Positions 26,183 to 34,428 of a DNA stretch of 34,564 nt are shown here, in pieces. The stretch spans positions 1 through 34,564 of the forward strand of contig DASXUF010000137.1 in NCBI GenBank assembly GCA_036504975.1. Direction: 5' to 3'. Origin of the DNA: Candidatus Binatia bacterium (GTDB taxonomy: Bacteria > Desulfobacterota > Binatia > UBA9968). A program made the translations under genes and the position numbers. Under the pieces are notes generated by a model. The model was not told the origin of the DNA. It did no database searches and saw nothing but the letters and a program-made list of their open reading frames with translations. Position 1 is the first letter of the stretch, and each line of letters opens with the position of its first letter.

Positions 26183-27568
26183 CTATTTAGAAACCGGCGT
26201 GGATTTGGCTTTGGGCGCCGTTATCACCACGGTACGGTTCGTTTCTTTGAGATAGGCGCGGCCGACGCGCTGGAGATCGTCGTTCGCAATTTGGGCGATT
26301 TTCGACAGAACCGTATTGATCAGTCTCGGATCGTTGTAATAAACCGCGTATTGGCCGAGCAGGCTGGCGCGCGTCCGCGTACTGTAGAGAGACTCGATCT
26401 GCTGTCGTTGTGACTGCATCCGCACTTTCTCCAGCTCCCACTCCGCCACCGGCTCGCTGGCGAGACGCTCCAGCTCTTCATAGACGATCTTTTCGATCTC
26501 CGGAACGCCGTCCACGGTCCGGGCCGAAATGGAAATCTGAAAGAGCGACGGCCCGCGCCGCTCGTGCGGCCCGGCGGACACGCTCACCGCGAGCTCTTTT
26601 TCCTTGATCAGTTTTTTATAGAGACGCGAGGACGCGCCGGCGGCGAGAACGTCGCCCAGCACGTCGAGCGCGTACCAATCGGGCGTGTTGCCCGGCGGAA
26701 TCTTATAGACGATGTCGATGTGCGGTGTCTGGGCAAACGCGTCCTCAAGGGTCCTTCGGCGCTCGCCTTTTTGCTCGGGCTCGGTCATATCGACGGCCGG
26801 CGGCGGTGGTTGCGCCGGGATGTTCTCGAAATATTTTTTGATCAAGGCCAGGGCTTCGTCGGTCTTAAAATCTCCGACGAGCGAGAGCACCCCGTTGTTG
26901 GGCGCATAGTACCGCTTGAAGAAATCGGCCGCGTCTTCGACGGTCGCGCGGTTGAGATCTTCCATGGAGCCGATCGTCGAATGCTTGTAAGCGAAGTTGT
27001 CGTAAGCTGTATCGAGAACCGCCTCATAGGTCTTGCCGTAAGGCCGGTTGTCGTAGTTCTGCCGCCGCTCTTCTTGCACCGTGTGGCGCTGATTGTCGAG
27101 GTTTTGCCGGTTGACGTTGAGCGAGCGCATGCGGTCGGATTCCAAAAACAAACCCAACTCAAGTTGATTCGCCGGCAGCGTCTCGAAATAATTCGTCCGG
27201 TCGACATTGGTGGTGCCGTTGGCGCTGCCGCCGTTATTTAGGATCAGAATGGAGTGCTCGCCTTTGCCGACGTTCCTCGATCCCTGAAACATCATGTGCT
27301 CGAACAAGTGGGCGAACCCGGTGCGCCCCGGCCGCTCGTCCCGCGAGCCGACATTATAGGTCACACAGAGCGAATAGGTCGGCGCGGCGTGGTCTTCGGA
27401 AAGAACCACCCTGAGTCCGTTTTTCAACCGGTACTCTTGGAATGGAATCTCGACGGCTTCGGCGCTCGGTTTTTGAAGTTGTTCCAACGGCGCCGTTTGC
27501 GCGAGCAACCTCGGATCAAACGGCGGCAGGCTCAAAAGGCCCGCTAGGAATAGTGGGAGTATGCGCAT
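26183..27568 (-). CDS. Zinc-dependent M16 peptidase, catalytic subunit
   Basis: This 461-residue exported metallopeptidase starts with a short signal peptide (MRILPLFLAGLLSLPPF ... LLAQ). The inverted zinc motif HLFEH gives His87, Glu90 and His91, and Glu167 (VQEERRQ), 76 residues later, completes the site. The second domain lacks the tyrosine of the R/Y motif (RLYKKLIKEKELAVS), which the downstream partner supplies. Such pairs degrade peptides in the periplasm; the natural substrate is unknown. Genes are ordered VOC, catalytic M16, non-catalytic M16 on the minus strand, with gaps of 40 and 13 bp. Confidence 0.94.
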   Translation of the reverse strand: MRILPLFLAGLLSLPPFDPRLLAQTAPLEQLQKPSAEAVEIPFQEYRLKNGLRVVLSEDHAAPTYSLCVTYNVGSRDERPGRTGFAHLFEHMMFQGSRNVGKGEHSILILNNGGSANGTTNVDRTNYFETLPANQLELGLFLESDRMRSLNVNRQNLDNQRHTVQEERRQNYDNRPYGKTYEAVLDTAYDNFAYKHSTIGSMEDLNRATVEDAADFFKRYYAPNNGVLSLVGDFKTDEALALIKKYFENIPAQPPPPAVDMTEPEQKGERRRTLEDAFAQTPHIDIVYKIPPGNTPDWYALDVLGDVLAAGASSRLYKKLIKEKELAVSVSAGPHERRGPSLFQISISARTVDGVPEIEKIVYEELERLASEPVAEWELEKVRMQSQRQQIESLYSTRTRASLLGQYAVYYNDPRLINTVLSKIAQIANDDLQRVGRAYLKETNRTVVITAPKAKSTPVSK

Positions 27569-27608
27569 GGGTCTTACGGCAAGAGGGATAATTTCTCAGA
27601 ATTGAAAA

Positions 27609-28019
27609 TTACTTCAACACCTGCCGGCTCAAGTGCGGCTCGTAGAGCATCTGGATGACGATGCCGTCGGGAGCGGCGCAGTAAAAAGACGCGCTGCCGT
27701 CGCGGTGGATCTTGAACGGCTGGACGATCTTGACTCCCTTGGCGCGAAAGTCCTCCTCCAGCTCGCGGACTCGCGCGACGCTCTCGACGACGAAACCGAG
27801 GTGATCCAGAGAGTCTCCGCCAGTCGAAATGTCCGTCCCGCGGTGCGACTCGTGAAGCGCGAGGTTGTCGCACCCGGAAGACAGATAGACGTTTTGGGGG
27901 TCGGGCTCCCAAACGACCTCCATCCCGAAGCACTGCTGGTAAAAATCCTTGGCGCGGCGGATATCGCGCACCTTGAGCGCCACGTGGCGGAGTCCCTTAA
28001 GTCCTTCGACGGCGGCCAT
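27609..28019 (-). CDS. VOC family protein
   Basis: This 136-residue protein has the vicinal-oxygen-chelate fold in two repeats: LRHVALKVRDIRRAKDFYQQ at the start and LDHLGFVVESVARVRELEE in the middle. His12 and His73 are the expected metal ligands. The C-terminal acidic ligand is replaced by Gln123 (DGIVIQML), where GxxIEL is usual. That may mean an altered metal site or a non-enzymatic role. It is 40 bp upstream of the M16 pair and divergent from amrS across about 65 bp. No function is assignable. Confidence 0.87.
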   Translation of the reverse strand: MAAVEGLKGLRHVALKVRDIRRAKDFYQQCFGMEVVWEPDPQNVYLSSGCDNLALHESHRGTDISTGGDSLDHLGFVVESVARVRELEEDFRAKGVKIVQPFKIHRDGSASFYCAAPDGIVIQMLYEPHLSRQVLK

Positions 28020-28083
28020 GAGAGGCTTATATCACAGGTAAAGACACTTGCGTAAGCCGATGAAAGGCGGGATTATTCTAAGT

Positions 28084-29142
28084 ATGCAAGAGGCGCTTTG
28101 GTGGACGACGGAAGGTGACGGGCGCATTCTCTGCACCCTCTGCCCGCGCTACTGCCGCATCGGCGAAGACCAGGCCGGATTCTGCTACATTCGAAAAAAC
28201 ATCGGCGGAAAGCTCTATTCGCTGGGCTATGGCAAATCGACCGGCTTTGCCATCGACCCCATCGAGAAGAAGCCGCTGAACCATTTTTTGCCCGGCACCG
28301 GAGTTCTAAGCTTCGGCACGGCCGGCTGCAACCTGGGCTGCCGCTTCTGCCAGAACTGGAGTATCAGCAAGGCTAAACTCGACGACGCGGAAAGCCTCAC
28401 CGTGAGCCCGGAAAAGGTTGTCGAGCTGGCGCTGGCGCAAAATGTTCCGAGCATCGCCTTTACCTACAATGACCCCGTCATCTGGGGCGAGTTCGCCATC
28501 GATATCTCGCGCCGGGCGCGCGAGCGCGGCCTCAAGAGCGTCATGGTGACGGCCGGCTACATCACACCCGAGGCGCGCCGCGACGTCTATCGGTACATCG
28601 ACGCCGCCAACGTGGACCTCAAGGCGTTTACGGAGCGGTTCTATCGAAAGCTGACATTTTCCCACCTCGAGCCGGTTCTCAACACGCTTCGGTGGCTCAA
28701 GCACGAAACCGATATCTGGTTCGAGATTACCAATCTGATGATTCCCGACGAGAACGACGGCCCCGAAGAAACAAAGCAGCTGTGCGATTGGGTGCTCGAA
28801 AATCTCGGCGATACCGTTCCGCTTCACTTCACCGCCTTCCATCCCGATTTCAAAATGACCGACAAGCCGAGGACGCCGGCATCCACGCTCCAGCGCGCGC
28901 GGCAGATCGCGCTTTCCGCGGGCATCAAATACTGCTACGTCGGCAATGTGTTCGATAACGAAGGACAGACCACCTATTGTCCCGCCTGCGGCGGCGTCGT
29001 GGTCCGGCGCTCCTGGCACGACGTCCTCGAATATCGTCTGATCGGAGATCGTTGTCCTTGCGGCCAGATGATCCCCGGCCGCTTTCAGCAGCCTGAAAAA
29101 ATCGCCGCCCACCGGCAACGGCCCCGCGCCGTGCGGCTCTAG
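28084..29142 (+). CDS. amrS: AmmeMemoRadiSam-system radical SAM enzyme
   Basis: This 352-residue radical SAM protein matches the AmrS family. An N-terminal Cys set (Cys17, Cys20, Cys24, Cys34) precedes the cluster motif Cys82-x3-Cys86-x2-Cys89 within FGTAGCNLGCRFCQNWSISK. Then come AFTYNDPVIWGEFAID, DLKAFTERFYRKL and a C-terminal zinc-ribbon-like CPACGG ... CPCGQ. In many genomes this gene accompanies AMMECR1 and MEMO homologues; none is visible here. The chemistry is not settled in my knowledge. The ATG at 28084 begins the family N-terminus MQEALWW; an ATG at 28060 and a TTG at 28048 in frame are alternatives. Confidence 0.9.
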   Translation: MQEALWWTTEGDGRILCTLCPRYCRIGEDQAGFCYIRKNIGGKLYSLGYGKSTGFAIDPIEKKPLNHFLPGTGVLSFGTAGCNLGCRFCQNWSISKAKLDDAESLTVSPEKVVELALAQNVPSIAFTYNDPVIWGEFAIDISRRARERGLKSVMVTAGYITPEARRDVYRYIDAANVDLKAFTERFYRKLTFSHLEPVLNTLRWLKHETDIWFEITNLMIPDENDGPEETKQLCDWVLENLGDTVPLHFTAFHPDFKMTDKPRTPASTLQRARQIALSAGIKYCYVGNVFDNEGQTTYCPACGGVVVRRSWHDVLEYRLIGDRCPCGQMIPGRFQQPEKIAAHRQRPRAVRL

Positions 29143-29204
29143 CGATAGAGCCTGCCACTACAATTGGATTTTCCCACTGAATCCGCTTAGAATGTTCTCC
29201 TGTC

Positions 29205-31607
29205 ATGGCGCGAGTGAAAACAACCCGGCGCGAAGCGCTTCCCGATCTGATGATCCTGGAGGACATCAGCACGCTCATCAGCCATTCCCAGGATCTCCAG
29301 GAAACGCTCAACAGCATCGTCGCCATCGTCGCCGAGCGGATGGAAACCGAGGTCTGCTCGCTCTATATTCTCGAGCGCAAAAAGGACCGCCTGACTCTCT
29401 GGGCAACCATGGGCCTGGACCAGGAATCGGTGGGAAAAGTCTCGATGGGGATTACCGAAGGGTTGACGGGTCTCGTTATCGAGCGAATGAACCCGGTCAT
29501 GGCCGTGGATGCGCAGGCCCACCCACGCTACAAATATTTTCCCGAGACCGGCGAGGAGCGCTTCCACTCATTCCTAGGCGTGCCGCTGTTCGAGAAGCAC
29601 CAGCCGCTCGGCGTCCTCGTGGTGCAGACTTCCCGAAGGCGCGAGTTCTCGCGCGACGAAATTCGCCTTTTGAAGGCGATCTCGGCTCAGGTCTCGGGCA
29701 TCATCATCCAGGCCCGTCTAGTCGATTCCCTCAAAGACAAAGAGCGCGAGCGAAAAGAATATCAAAAGCGAATGGTAGACGCGCTCAGAAAGCTCCGCTC
29801 GTACGAAGGCAGGCGCCGCGAGCGAGCGGGCCGAGGAGCGGCGCAAAAATGGCGCGGCCGGCTCGCCGGCCTATCGGTCGCGCCGGGCTTTGGCCGCGGC
29901 GCGGCTTTTATTCTCAGGACCAGGATGGACTTGAAGTCGGTGAAAAAAGAGCGGGCAAAAAACCCCAAGCGGGAGATCGAGAGATTTCGCGCGGCGGTCG
30001 AGCGCGGGATCGAGCAAATTCAAAACTTGAAACAGCGTATGAGCAGTCTCCTTTCCAAAGAGGACGGCGCCGTGTTCGACGTTCATCGCTTGATTCTGGG
30101 AGACCCCGTTTTGATCGAGCAAATCGAAAACAAGATCCGCAAGGAACGCTTCACGGCCGAGTACGCCGTCAGCGCGGTGTTTGAGCAGCACCTGAACTCT
30201 TTTACCCAAATCGAGGACGACTACTTGAGAGAGCGCGCCGCCGACGTTAAGGACGTAGCGCAAAGAATGTTGGAAAATCTTTCCGGCATGAACGAGGAGA
30301 AGCCCGAGCTTCCCGCGCAGGCGATTCTCGTCGCCGAGGACCTTTCGCCGGCCGATCTGAGCCTCATAGAAGGAGATCATTTTCGTGGCATCGTGCTCGC
30401 CACCGGCGGAGTGACCTCGCACGCCTCGATATTGGCAAAATCCTTCGAGATCCCCAGCGTGGTCGCCGTCGAAGGGCTGATCGAGAACGTCCGGCCGGGA
30501 GACTCCCTCATCGTCGACGGGAACTCCGGAGTCGTCTACATCAACCCGAGCCATGAGGTGGTGCGCGAGTACGACCGGCTCGAGCGCGAATATTTAGCGC
30601 TCAACAAAGAGCTCGGCGAGCTCAGGGACGTTCCGGCGGAAACCCAGGACGGCCACCGCGTTTCGCTCTATGCCAACATCGGTCTGCTCAGCGATATCGC
30701 TTTTGCCCACCTGCACGGGGCTCAGGGGGTTGGTCTCTATCGCACTGAGATCCAGTTTCTGACCCACCGCGATTTTCCCGGCGAGGAGGAACAATATGCG
30801 CTTTACCGTCGGGTCGTGGAAGGTCTCGGCGGCAAGCCGGTAACGATCCGTACGCTCGACATCGGCGCGGACAAGTACCCGGCTTATGTCCGTCGGGGCG
30901 CCGTGGAGCCGAACCCATTTCTCGGCTGGCGTTCGATCCGTGTTTCTCTGGATATGCCGGAGATCTTTAAAACCCAACTCCGGGCGATATTGCGCGCCGG
31001 CGCCCTCGGCAGGGTGCGAATGTTGATTCCCATGGTCACCAGTCTTGAGGAAATACTCAGAGTCAAAGAACTGTTAGCCGAAGTCAAAGAGGAATTGGAA
31101 CGAGAAGAAGCGCCTTTCGACCGCCAAATGGAACTGGGCATTATGGTGGAGGTCCCCTCGATCGTCCACCTCGTCTCTCGGATCGTCCGCGAGGTCGATT
31201 TTCTCAGCATCGGCACGAACGATCTCATTCAATACATTTTGGCGGTGGACAGGGGCAACCATAAGGTCGCCGAGCTTTACGAGCCGCTTCATCCGGCTGT
31301 GTTGGCAGCGCTGAGCCAAGTCATCGAAGGCGCCAAGACGGAAGGGAAGCGGGTTGGGATGTGTGGTGAAATGGCGGGAGACCCGCTTTATACGCTGCTT
31401 CTTTTGGGAATGGGGTTGGAAGAATTCAGCATGGGTTCCCTATTCATTCCGGTAGCCAAAAAGATTATCCGCTCAGTTACCTACCGACAGGCCAAAGCAA
31501 CTGCCCAGATCGTCATTCAGATGGATACGGTAGACGAGATCAAGAAATACCTGTTCGATCAGATGCGAGAGCTTGGTATGGTGGAACTGCTTGAGCTTTA
31601 TAGTTAA
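29205..31607 (+). CDS. ptsP: Phosphoenolpyruvate-protein phosphotransferase PtsP (GAF plus enzyme I)
   Basis: This 800-residue protein joins a GAF sensor domain (residues about 18-165) to a complete enzyme I. The enzyme I phospho-histidine is His406 (GGVTSHASILAKS), and the barrel carries GVGLYRTEIQFL, the TLDIGADK region, IGTNDLIQYILAVDR and the catalytic Cys720 (GMCGEMAGDP). The linker at about 185-225 is very basic. PtsP starts the nitrogen-type PTS, transferring phosphate from PEP to NPr, mainly for regulation. No HPr, NPr or EIIA gene is near. The start is an ATG 62 bp after amrS, with no strong Shine-Dalgarno. Confidence 0.94.
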   Translation: MARVKTTRREALPDLMILEDISTLISHSQDLQETLNSIVAIVAERMETEVCSLYILERKKDRLTLWATMGLDQESVGKVSMGITEGLTGLVIERMNPVMAVDAQAHPRYKYFPETGEERFHSFLGVPLFEKHQPLGVLVVQTSRRREFSRDEIRLLKAISAQVSGIIIQARLVDSLKDKERERKEYQKRMVDALRKLRSYEGRRRERAGRGAAQKWRGRLAGLSVAPGFGRGAAFILRTRMDLKSVKKERAKNPKREIERFRAAVERGIEQIQNLKQRMSSLLSKEDGAVFDVHRLILGDPVLIEQIENKIRKERFTAEYAVSAVFEQHLNSFTQIEDDYLRERAADVKDVAQRMLENLSGMNEEKPELPAQAILVAEDLSPADLSLIEGDHFRGIVLATGGVTSHASILAKSFEIPSVVAVEGLIENVRPGDSLIVDGNSGVVYINPSHEVVREYDRLEREYLALNKELGELRDVPAETQDGHRVSLYANIGLLSDIAFAHLHGAQGVGLYRTEIQFLTHRDFPGEEEQYALYRRVVEGLGGKPVTIRTLDIGADKYPAYVRRGAVEPNPFLGWRSIRVSLDMPEIFKTQLRAILRAGALGRVRMLIPMVTSLEEILRVKELLAEVKEELEREEAPFDRQMELGIMVEVPSIVHLVSRIVREVDFLSIGTNDLIQYILAVDRGNHKVAELYEPLHPAVLAALSQVIEGAKTEGKRVGMCGEMAGDPLYTLLLLGMGLEEFSMGSLFIPVAKKIIRSVTYRQAKATAQIVIQMDTVDEIKKYLFDQMRELGMVELLELYS

Positions 31608-31627
31608 AAATAGCAAAGGGGGGTAGC

Positions 31628-31657
31628 TTGACTTTCTTCTGTGATATGGCATAGTAA
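31628..31657 (+). promoter_or_regulatory. Candidate promoter of the diiron oxygenase operon
   Basis: TTGACT at 31628-31633 is a good -35 match. TAGTAA at 31652-31657, 18 bp later, is a modest -10. A start a few bases on would fall on the palindrome at 31663-31678, as expected for repression by steric block. Confidence 0.35.
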
Positions 31658-31662
31658 GAATG

Positions 31663-31678
31663 TCGAACGATCGTTCGA
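31663..31678. promoter_or_regulatory. Perfect 16-bp palindrome, probable TetR-family operator
   Basis: TCGAACGATCGTTCGA is its own reverse complement. Its core CGAACGATCGTTCG fits the form CNAACGNNCGTTNG that I recall for PaaR, a TetR-family phenylacetyl-CoA-responsive repressor of paa genes. It lies 29 bp before the start codon of a PaaA/BoxB-type oxygenase. The regulator itself is not in the window. Confidence 0.65.
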
Positions 31679-31706
31679 ACTAGATAAATCACAGAAAGGA
31701 AAGTAG

Positions 31707-32807
31707 ATGACGAAACTAGAGAATTTCGATGACTGGGTGGATTATTTTCGGCAGTGGCAAGGGGACATCGGCTATGATTCATCGCTTCTAGGAGACTACA
31801 AATTTGAGACCAAACTCGGGGAGATCCACACACCGGAGATCGAGTTTGGGGACTTTCGGGGACAGCGGAAGTGGGACAGGGCGGAGCAGGTTCCGAACCA
31901 GTCGATTCGCGACGCGTTGCTCAATCTGATCGTTTATCAGGGCGACACCGAATTCGCCTCGGTCGAGCAGCAGAAAAACCTCTTGGACAACGCACCCACA
32001 GACTACGACCACCAGTCTTTGATTCGGGTCAACAGCGAGGAGATGCGCCACGGCTGGCAGATGTGTTACCTTTTGGTGACCTATTTTGGCGACTCAGGGA
32101 AGCTCGAGGCGCAAAAGATGCTGGAGCGCAGAGCATCGAATGGCGACCGGCTTTTGGGCTCCTTCAATACGCCGGTGAACAACTGGCTGGACTTTTTCAC
32201 TTACACCCAGTTTGTCGACCGCGACGGAAAGTTTCAACTGACGATGCTAAGCCATTCATCTTTCGCTCCTCTCGCCCAAAGCGTCACCGCGATGCTTAAG
32301 GAAGAGTTTTTCCATATGTTTACCGGCAATACCGGTCTCACGCGAATCGTGCGGGCGAATAAGATTCCGCTGCCGATCATTCAAAAATATTTCAACAAAT
32401 GGCTCTCGACCGCGTACGATCTTTTCGGCACCGATCATTCCTCTTCGGCCCAGTGGGCCTATGTATGGGGATTGAAAGGGCGCTACGACGAGCATGAAGC
32501 AAAAGAGCCGGCGGATAAGCAGCGGCTAAACGAACTCTCCAGAGAACACTACTTGGCGGAGAGCCGCAGGCTCATCGACGCGCTCAACCGGTTCATCCCG
32601 GCCGACCAGCCGAAGCTATACGCTCCGCACCTAAACTTTCATCGGACGATCGGCGAGCCTGCCGGAAAAACGTATAGTGTGACGGGAGAGCTGCTTTCTC
32701 CGGAACAATATCAAAAGCATCTGAAGGAGGTACTGCCGAGTCCAGAAGACGAGCGAGTCCTGAACATCGTCTTCAAGGAAAAAGACTGGGTCTTGCAGAT
32801 GAATTGA
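31707..32807 (+). CDS. Diiron oxygenase of the PaaA/BoxB (phenylacetyl-CoA / benzoyl-CoA epoxidase) family
   Basis: This 366-residue ferritin-like protein has two EExxH-type sites: SEEMRH (Glu112, His115) and KEEFFH (Glu200, His203). Glu82 (GDTEF) and Asp171 (FVDRDGK) sit where the remaining two iron ligands should be. The spacing Glu82-Glu112 (30) and Asp171-Glu200 (29) agrees, from memory, better with benzoyl-CoA epoxidase BoxB than with PaaA. These enzymes epoxidise the aromatic ring of a CoA thioester using O2. No paaB, paaC or boxC-like gene follows, so the substrate is open. The ATG at 31707 has an upstream GGAAAG and follows a palindromic operator. It is the first gene of a three-gene operon with a ferredoxin and a NuoF-like flavoprotein. 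Confidence 0.85.
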   Translation: MTKLENFDDWVDYFRQWQGDIGYDSSLLGDYKFETKLGEIHTPEIEFGDFRGQRKWDRAEQVPNQSIRDALLNLIVYQGDTEFASVEQQKNLLDNAPTDYDHQSLIRVNSEEMRHGWQMCYLLVTYFGDSGKLEAQKMLERRASNGDRLLGSFNTPVNNWLDFFTYTQFVDRDGKFQLTMLSHSSFAPLAQSVTAMLKEEFFHMFTGNTGLTRIVRANKIPLPIIQKYFNKWLSTAYDLFGTDHSSSAQWAYVWGLKGRYDEHEAKEPADKQRLNELSREHYLAESRRLIDALNRFIPADQPKLYAPHLNFHRTIGEPAGKTYSVTGELLSPEQYQKHLKEVLPSPEDERVLNIVFKEKDWVLQMN

Positions 32808-32839
32808 TTTGCCCGGCGGGATTCTTTAAGGAGAGATGA

Positions 32840-33163
32840 GTGAAGCGAATCTGCCTCGTTTGTCAGAACGTAGATTGCAAGAGCCGCGGCTCGGAAGAGA
32901 TCATGAAAGAGCTGCAGCAAAGAGTTGCCGACAAAGGTCTCGGCGACCTGGAAGTCCGTCCTTACATGTGTTTCGGCGCGTGCCAGGAGGGGCCGAACGT
33001 CGTGCTCTACCCGGAAAAAAGCTGGTACGCCGGAGTTAAAAAGGATGATCTGGACGATATTGTGGGCCATATCGCCGGCGGGCCGGATGTCAAGCGCCTC
33101 GACACTATCGACAGCTCCCTCAAAGAATTGATCTACCAGCTTCTCGACACCGGAGTTTTCTAG
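32840..33163 (+). CDS. Thioredoxin-like [2Fe-2S] ferredoxin (NuoE C-terminal type)
   Basis: This 107-residue protein has the thioredoxin-like ferredoxin fold. Cluster ligands are probably Cys8 and Cys13 (C-x4-C), then Cys44 and Cys48 (C-x3-C, MCFGACQEGPNVVLYPE), the same spacing as the NuoE cluster. It would shuttle single electrons from a NuoF-type FMN protein. The start is GTG at 32840, preceded at a good distance by AAGGAGA; the ATG at 32836 is out of frame. It begins 32 bp after the oxygenase gene and ends 2 bp before the NuoF-like gene, which strongly suggests a functional unit with both. Confidence 0.9.
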   Translation: MKRICLVCQNVDCKSRGSEEIMKELQQRVADKGLGDLEVRPYMCFGACQEGPNVVLYPEKSWYAGVKKDDLDDIVGHIAGGPDVKRLDTIDSSLKELIYQLLDTGVF

Positions 33164-33165
33164 CA

Positions 33166-34428
33166 ATGGAAGGCATCCTATTCCCTCGCGGCGCGGTGGA
33201 GGGAAGAGAAAGCCTCGAAGCCTACCGCTCCCGCGGCGGCTATGAGGCGCTGGACAAGGCGCTGAAGCAGCTTTCTTCCGATCAGGTCATTCAGGAGATC
33301 GCGGAGTCGGGACTCCGCGGCAGGGGCGGCGCGGGTTTCCCGACCGGAAAGAAGTGGGCTTTCACGGCTGAAGCACCGGAAATGCCCCATTACGTGGTGC
33401 TGAACGGCGGCGAAGACGAGCCTGGCAGCAAAAAAGACCGGCTCCTCATGGAGAACCTCCCGCACCTGGTACTGGAAGGAGTCATCCTCGCCTCCTACGC
33501 GGTCAAAGCGTCGAGAGCCTATCTCTACATCAACGCCGACTACAAAGAGGCTATACAGAGCATGCTGGATACCCTGGCCGAAGCCAAACAGGCAGGCTAT
33601 TGCGGGGAGCGGGTTCTTGGCAGCGATTTTAGTTTGGAAGTCCTTTTGACTCCTGCACCGCTCGACTATGTCGCCGGCGAAGATACCGCCGCGCTGGAAG
33701 TTATCGAGGAGAAAAAGCCGCTGCCGCGCCAGAAGCCGCCTTTCCCGGCGACAGTCGGGCTCTTCGGCAAGCCGACAGCGGTGAACAACGTCGAAACTTT
33801 CGCCAACGTAGCGCCGATCATCGTGCGGGGAGCGAAATGGCACCGCGGTTTTGGCACGGCGGAAAGTCCGGGGACGATGATTTTCTCTCTCGGCGACGAC
33901 GTTAAACGACCGGGGGTTTATGAACTGCCTTTTGGAACTCCGCTCCGCTACCTGATCGAAGAGTGCGGCGGCGGGACGCGGGATGGGAAAAAAATCAAGG
34001 GGGTTCTCCCAGGCGGCCCTTCGTCGGCACTGCTGTCAGCGGATCAAATAGACGTCGCCTTAGATCACAACTCGGTTCGCGCTGCGGGGTCGTCGATCGG
34101 TTGCGGTGTGGTGCGCATCATCACGGAGGGAAGCTGTATCGTCGAGGAGATGCTGCGGATCGCGGAATTTTTTGCCGCAGAATCCTGCGGCCAATGTCCG
34201 GCCTGTCGGATGGAAACCAACATGCTGGTAACGCTATTGAAGAAAGTTCAACAGGGTCAGGGAGCGGCACCGCTGCTCGAACAGTTCGGCAAAGTCATCG
34301 CCTTCAATAAGGGCAAGGGTTTTTGCAACCTGATCAATATGCCCGGACCGCCGATCGAGAGCGCGCTCAGATTATTCCGCTCCGATTTTGAATTTCATCT
34401 GGCCAACGGCCGCTGCCCGCAAAACTAG
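33166..34428 (+). CDS. NuoF-like NADH-binding FMN/[4Fe-4S] protein
   Basis: This 420-residue protein is homologous to the NADH-binding subunit of complex I and to diaphorase subunits of soluble hydrogenases. GRGGAGFPTGKKW at 52-64 binds FMN. NGGEDEPGSKKDR at 80-92 matches the NADH site NADExEPG, keeping the two glutamates (83, 85) but changing the first part. A SLBB domain follows, and the [4Fe-4S] site uses Cys341, Cys344, Cys347 (ESCGQCPACR) and Cys387. It lacks extra N- or C-terminal ferredoxin domains. With the neighbouring NuoE-like ferredoxin it would form a minimal NADH dehydrogenase module. No other complex I gene is visible, so it probably serves the diiron oxygenase upstream and not respiration. 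Roles in a formate dehydrogenase or benzoyl-CoA reductase complex cannot be excluded. Confidence 0.9.
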   Translation: MEGILFPRGAVEGRESLEAYRSRGGYEALDKALKQLSSDQVIQEIAESGLRGRGGAGFPTGKKWAFTAEAPEMPHYVVLNGGEDEPGSKKDRLLMENLPHLVLEGVILASYAVKASRAYLYINADYKEAIQSMLDTLAEAKQAGYCGERVLGSDFSLEVLLTPAPLDYVAGEDTAALEVIEEKKPLPRQKPPFPATVGLFGKPTAVNNVETFANVAPIIVRGAKWHRGFGTAESPGTMIFSLGDDVKRPGVYELPFGTPLRYLIEECGGGTRDGKKIKGVLPGGPSSALLSADQIDVALDHNSVRAAGSSIGCGVVRIITEGSCIVEEMLRIAEFFAAESCGQCPACRMETNMLVTLLKKVQQGQGAAPLLEQFGKVIAFNKGKGFCNLINMPGPPIESALRLFRSDFEFHLANGRCPQN

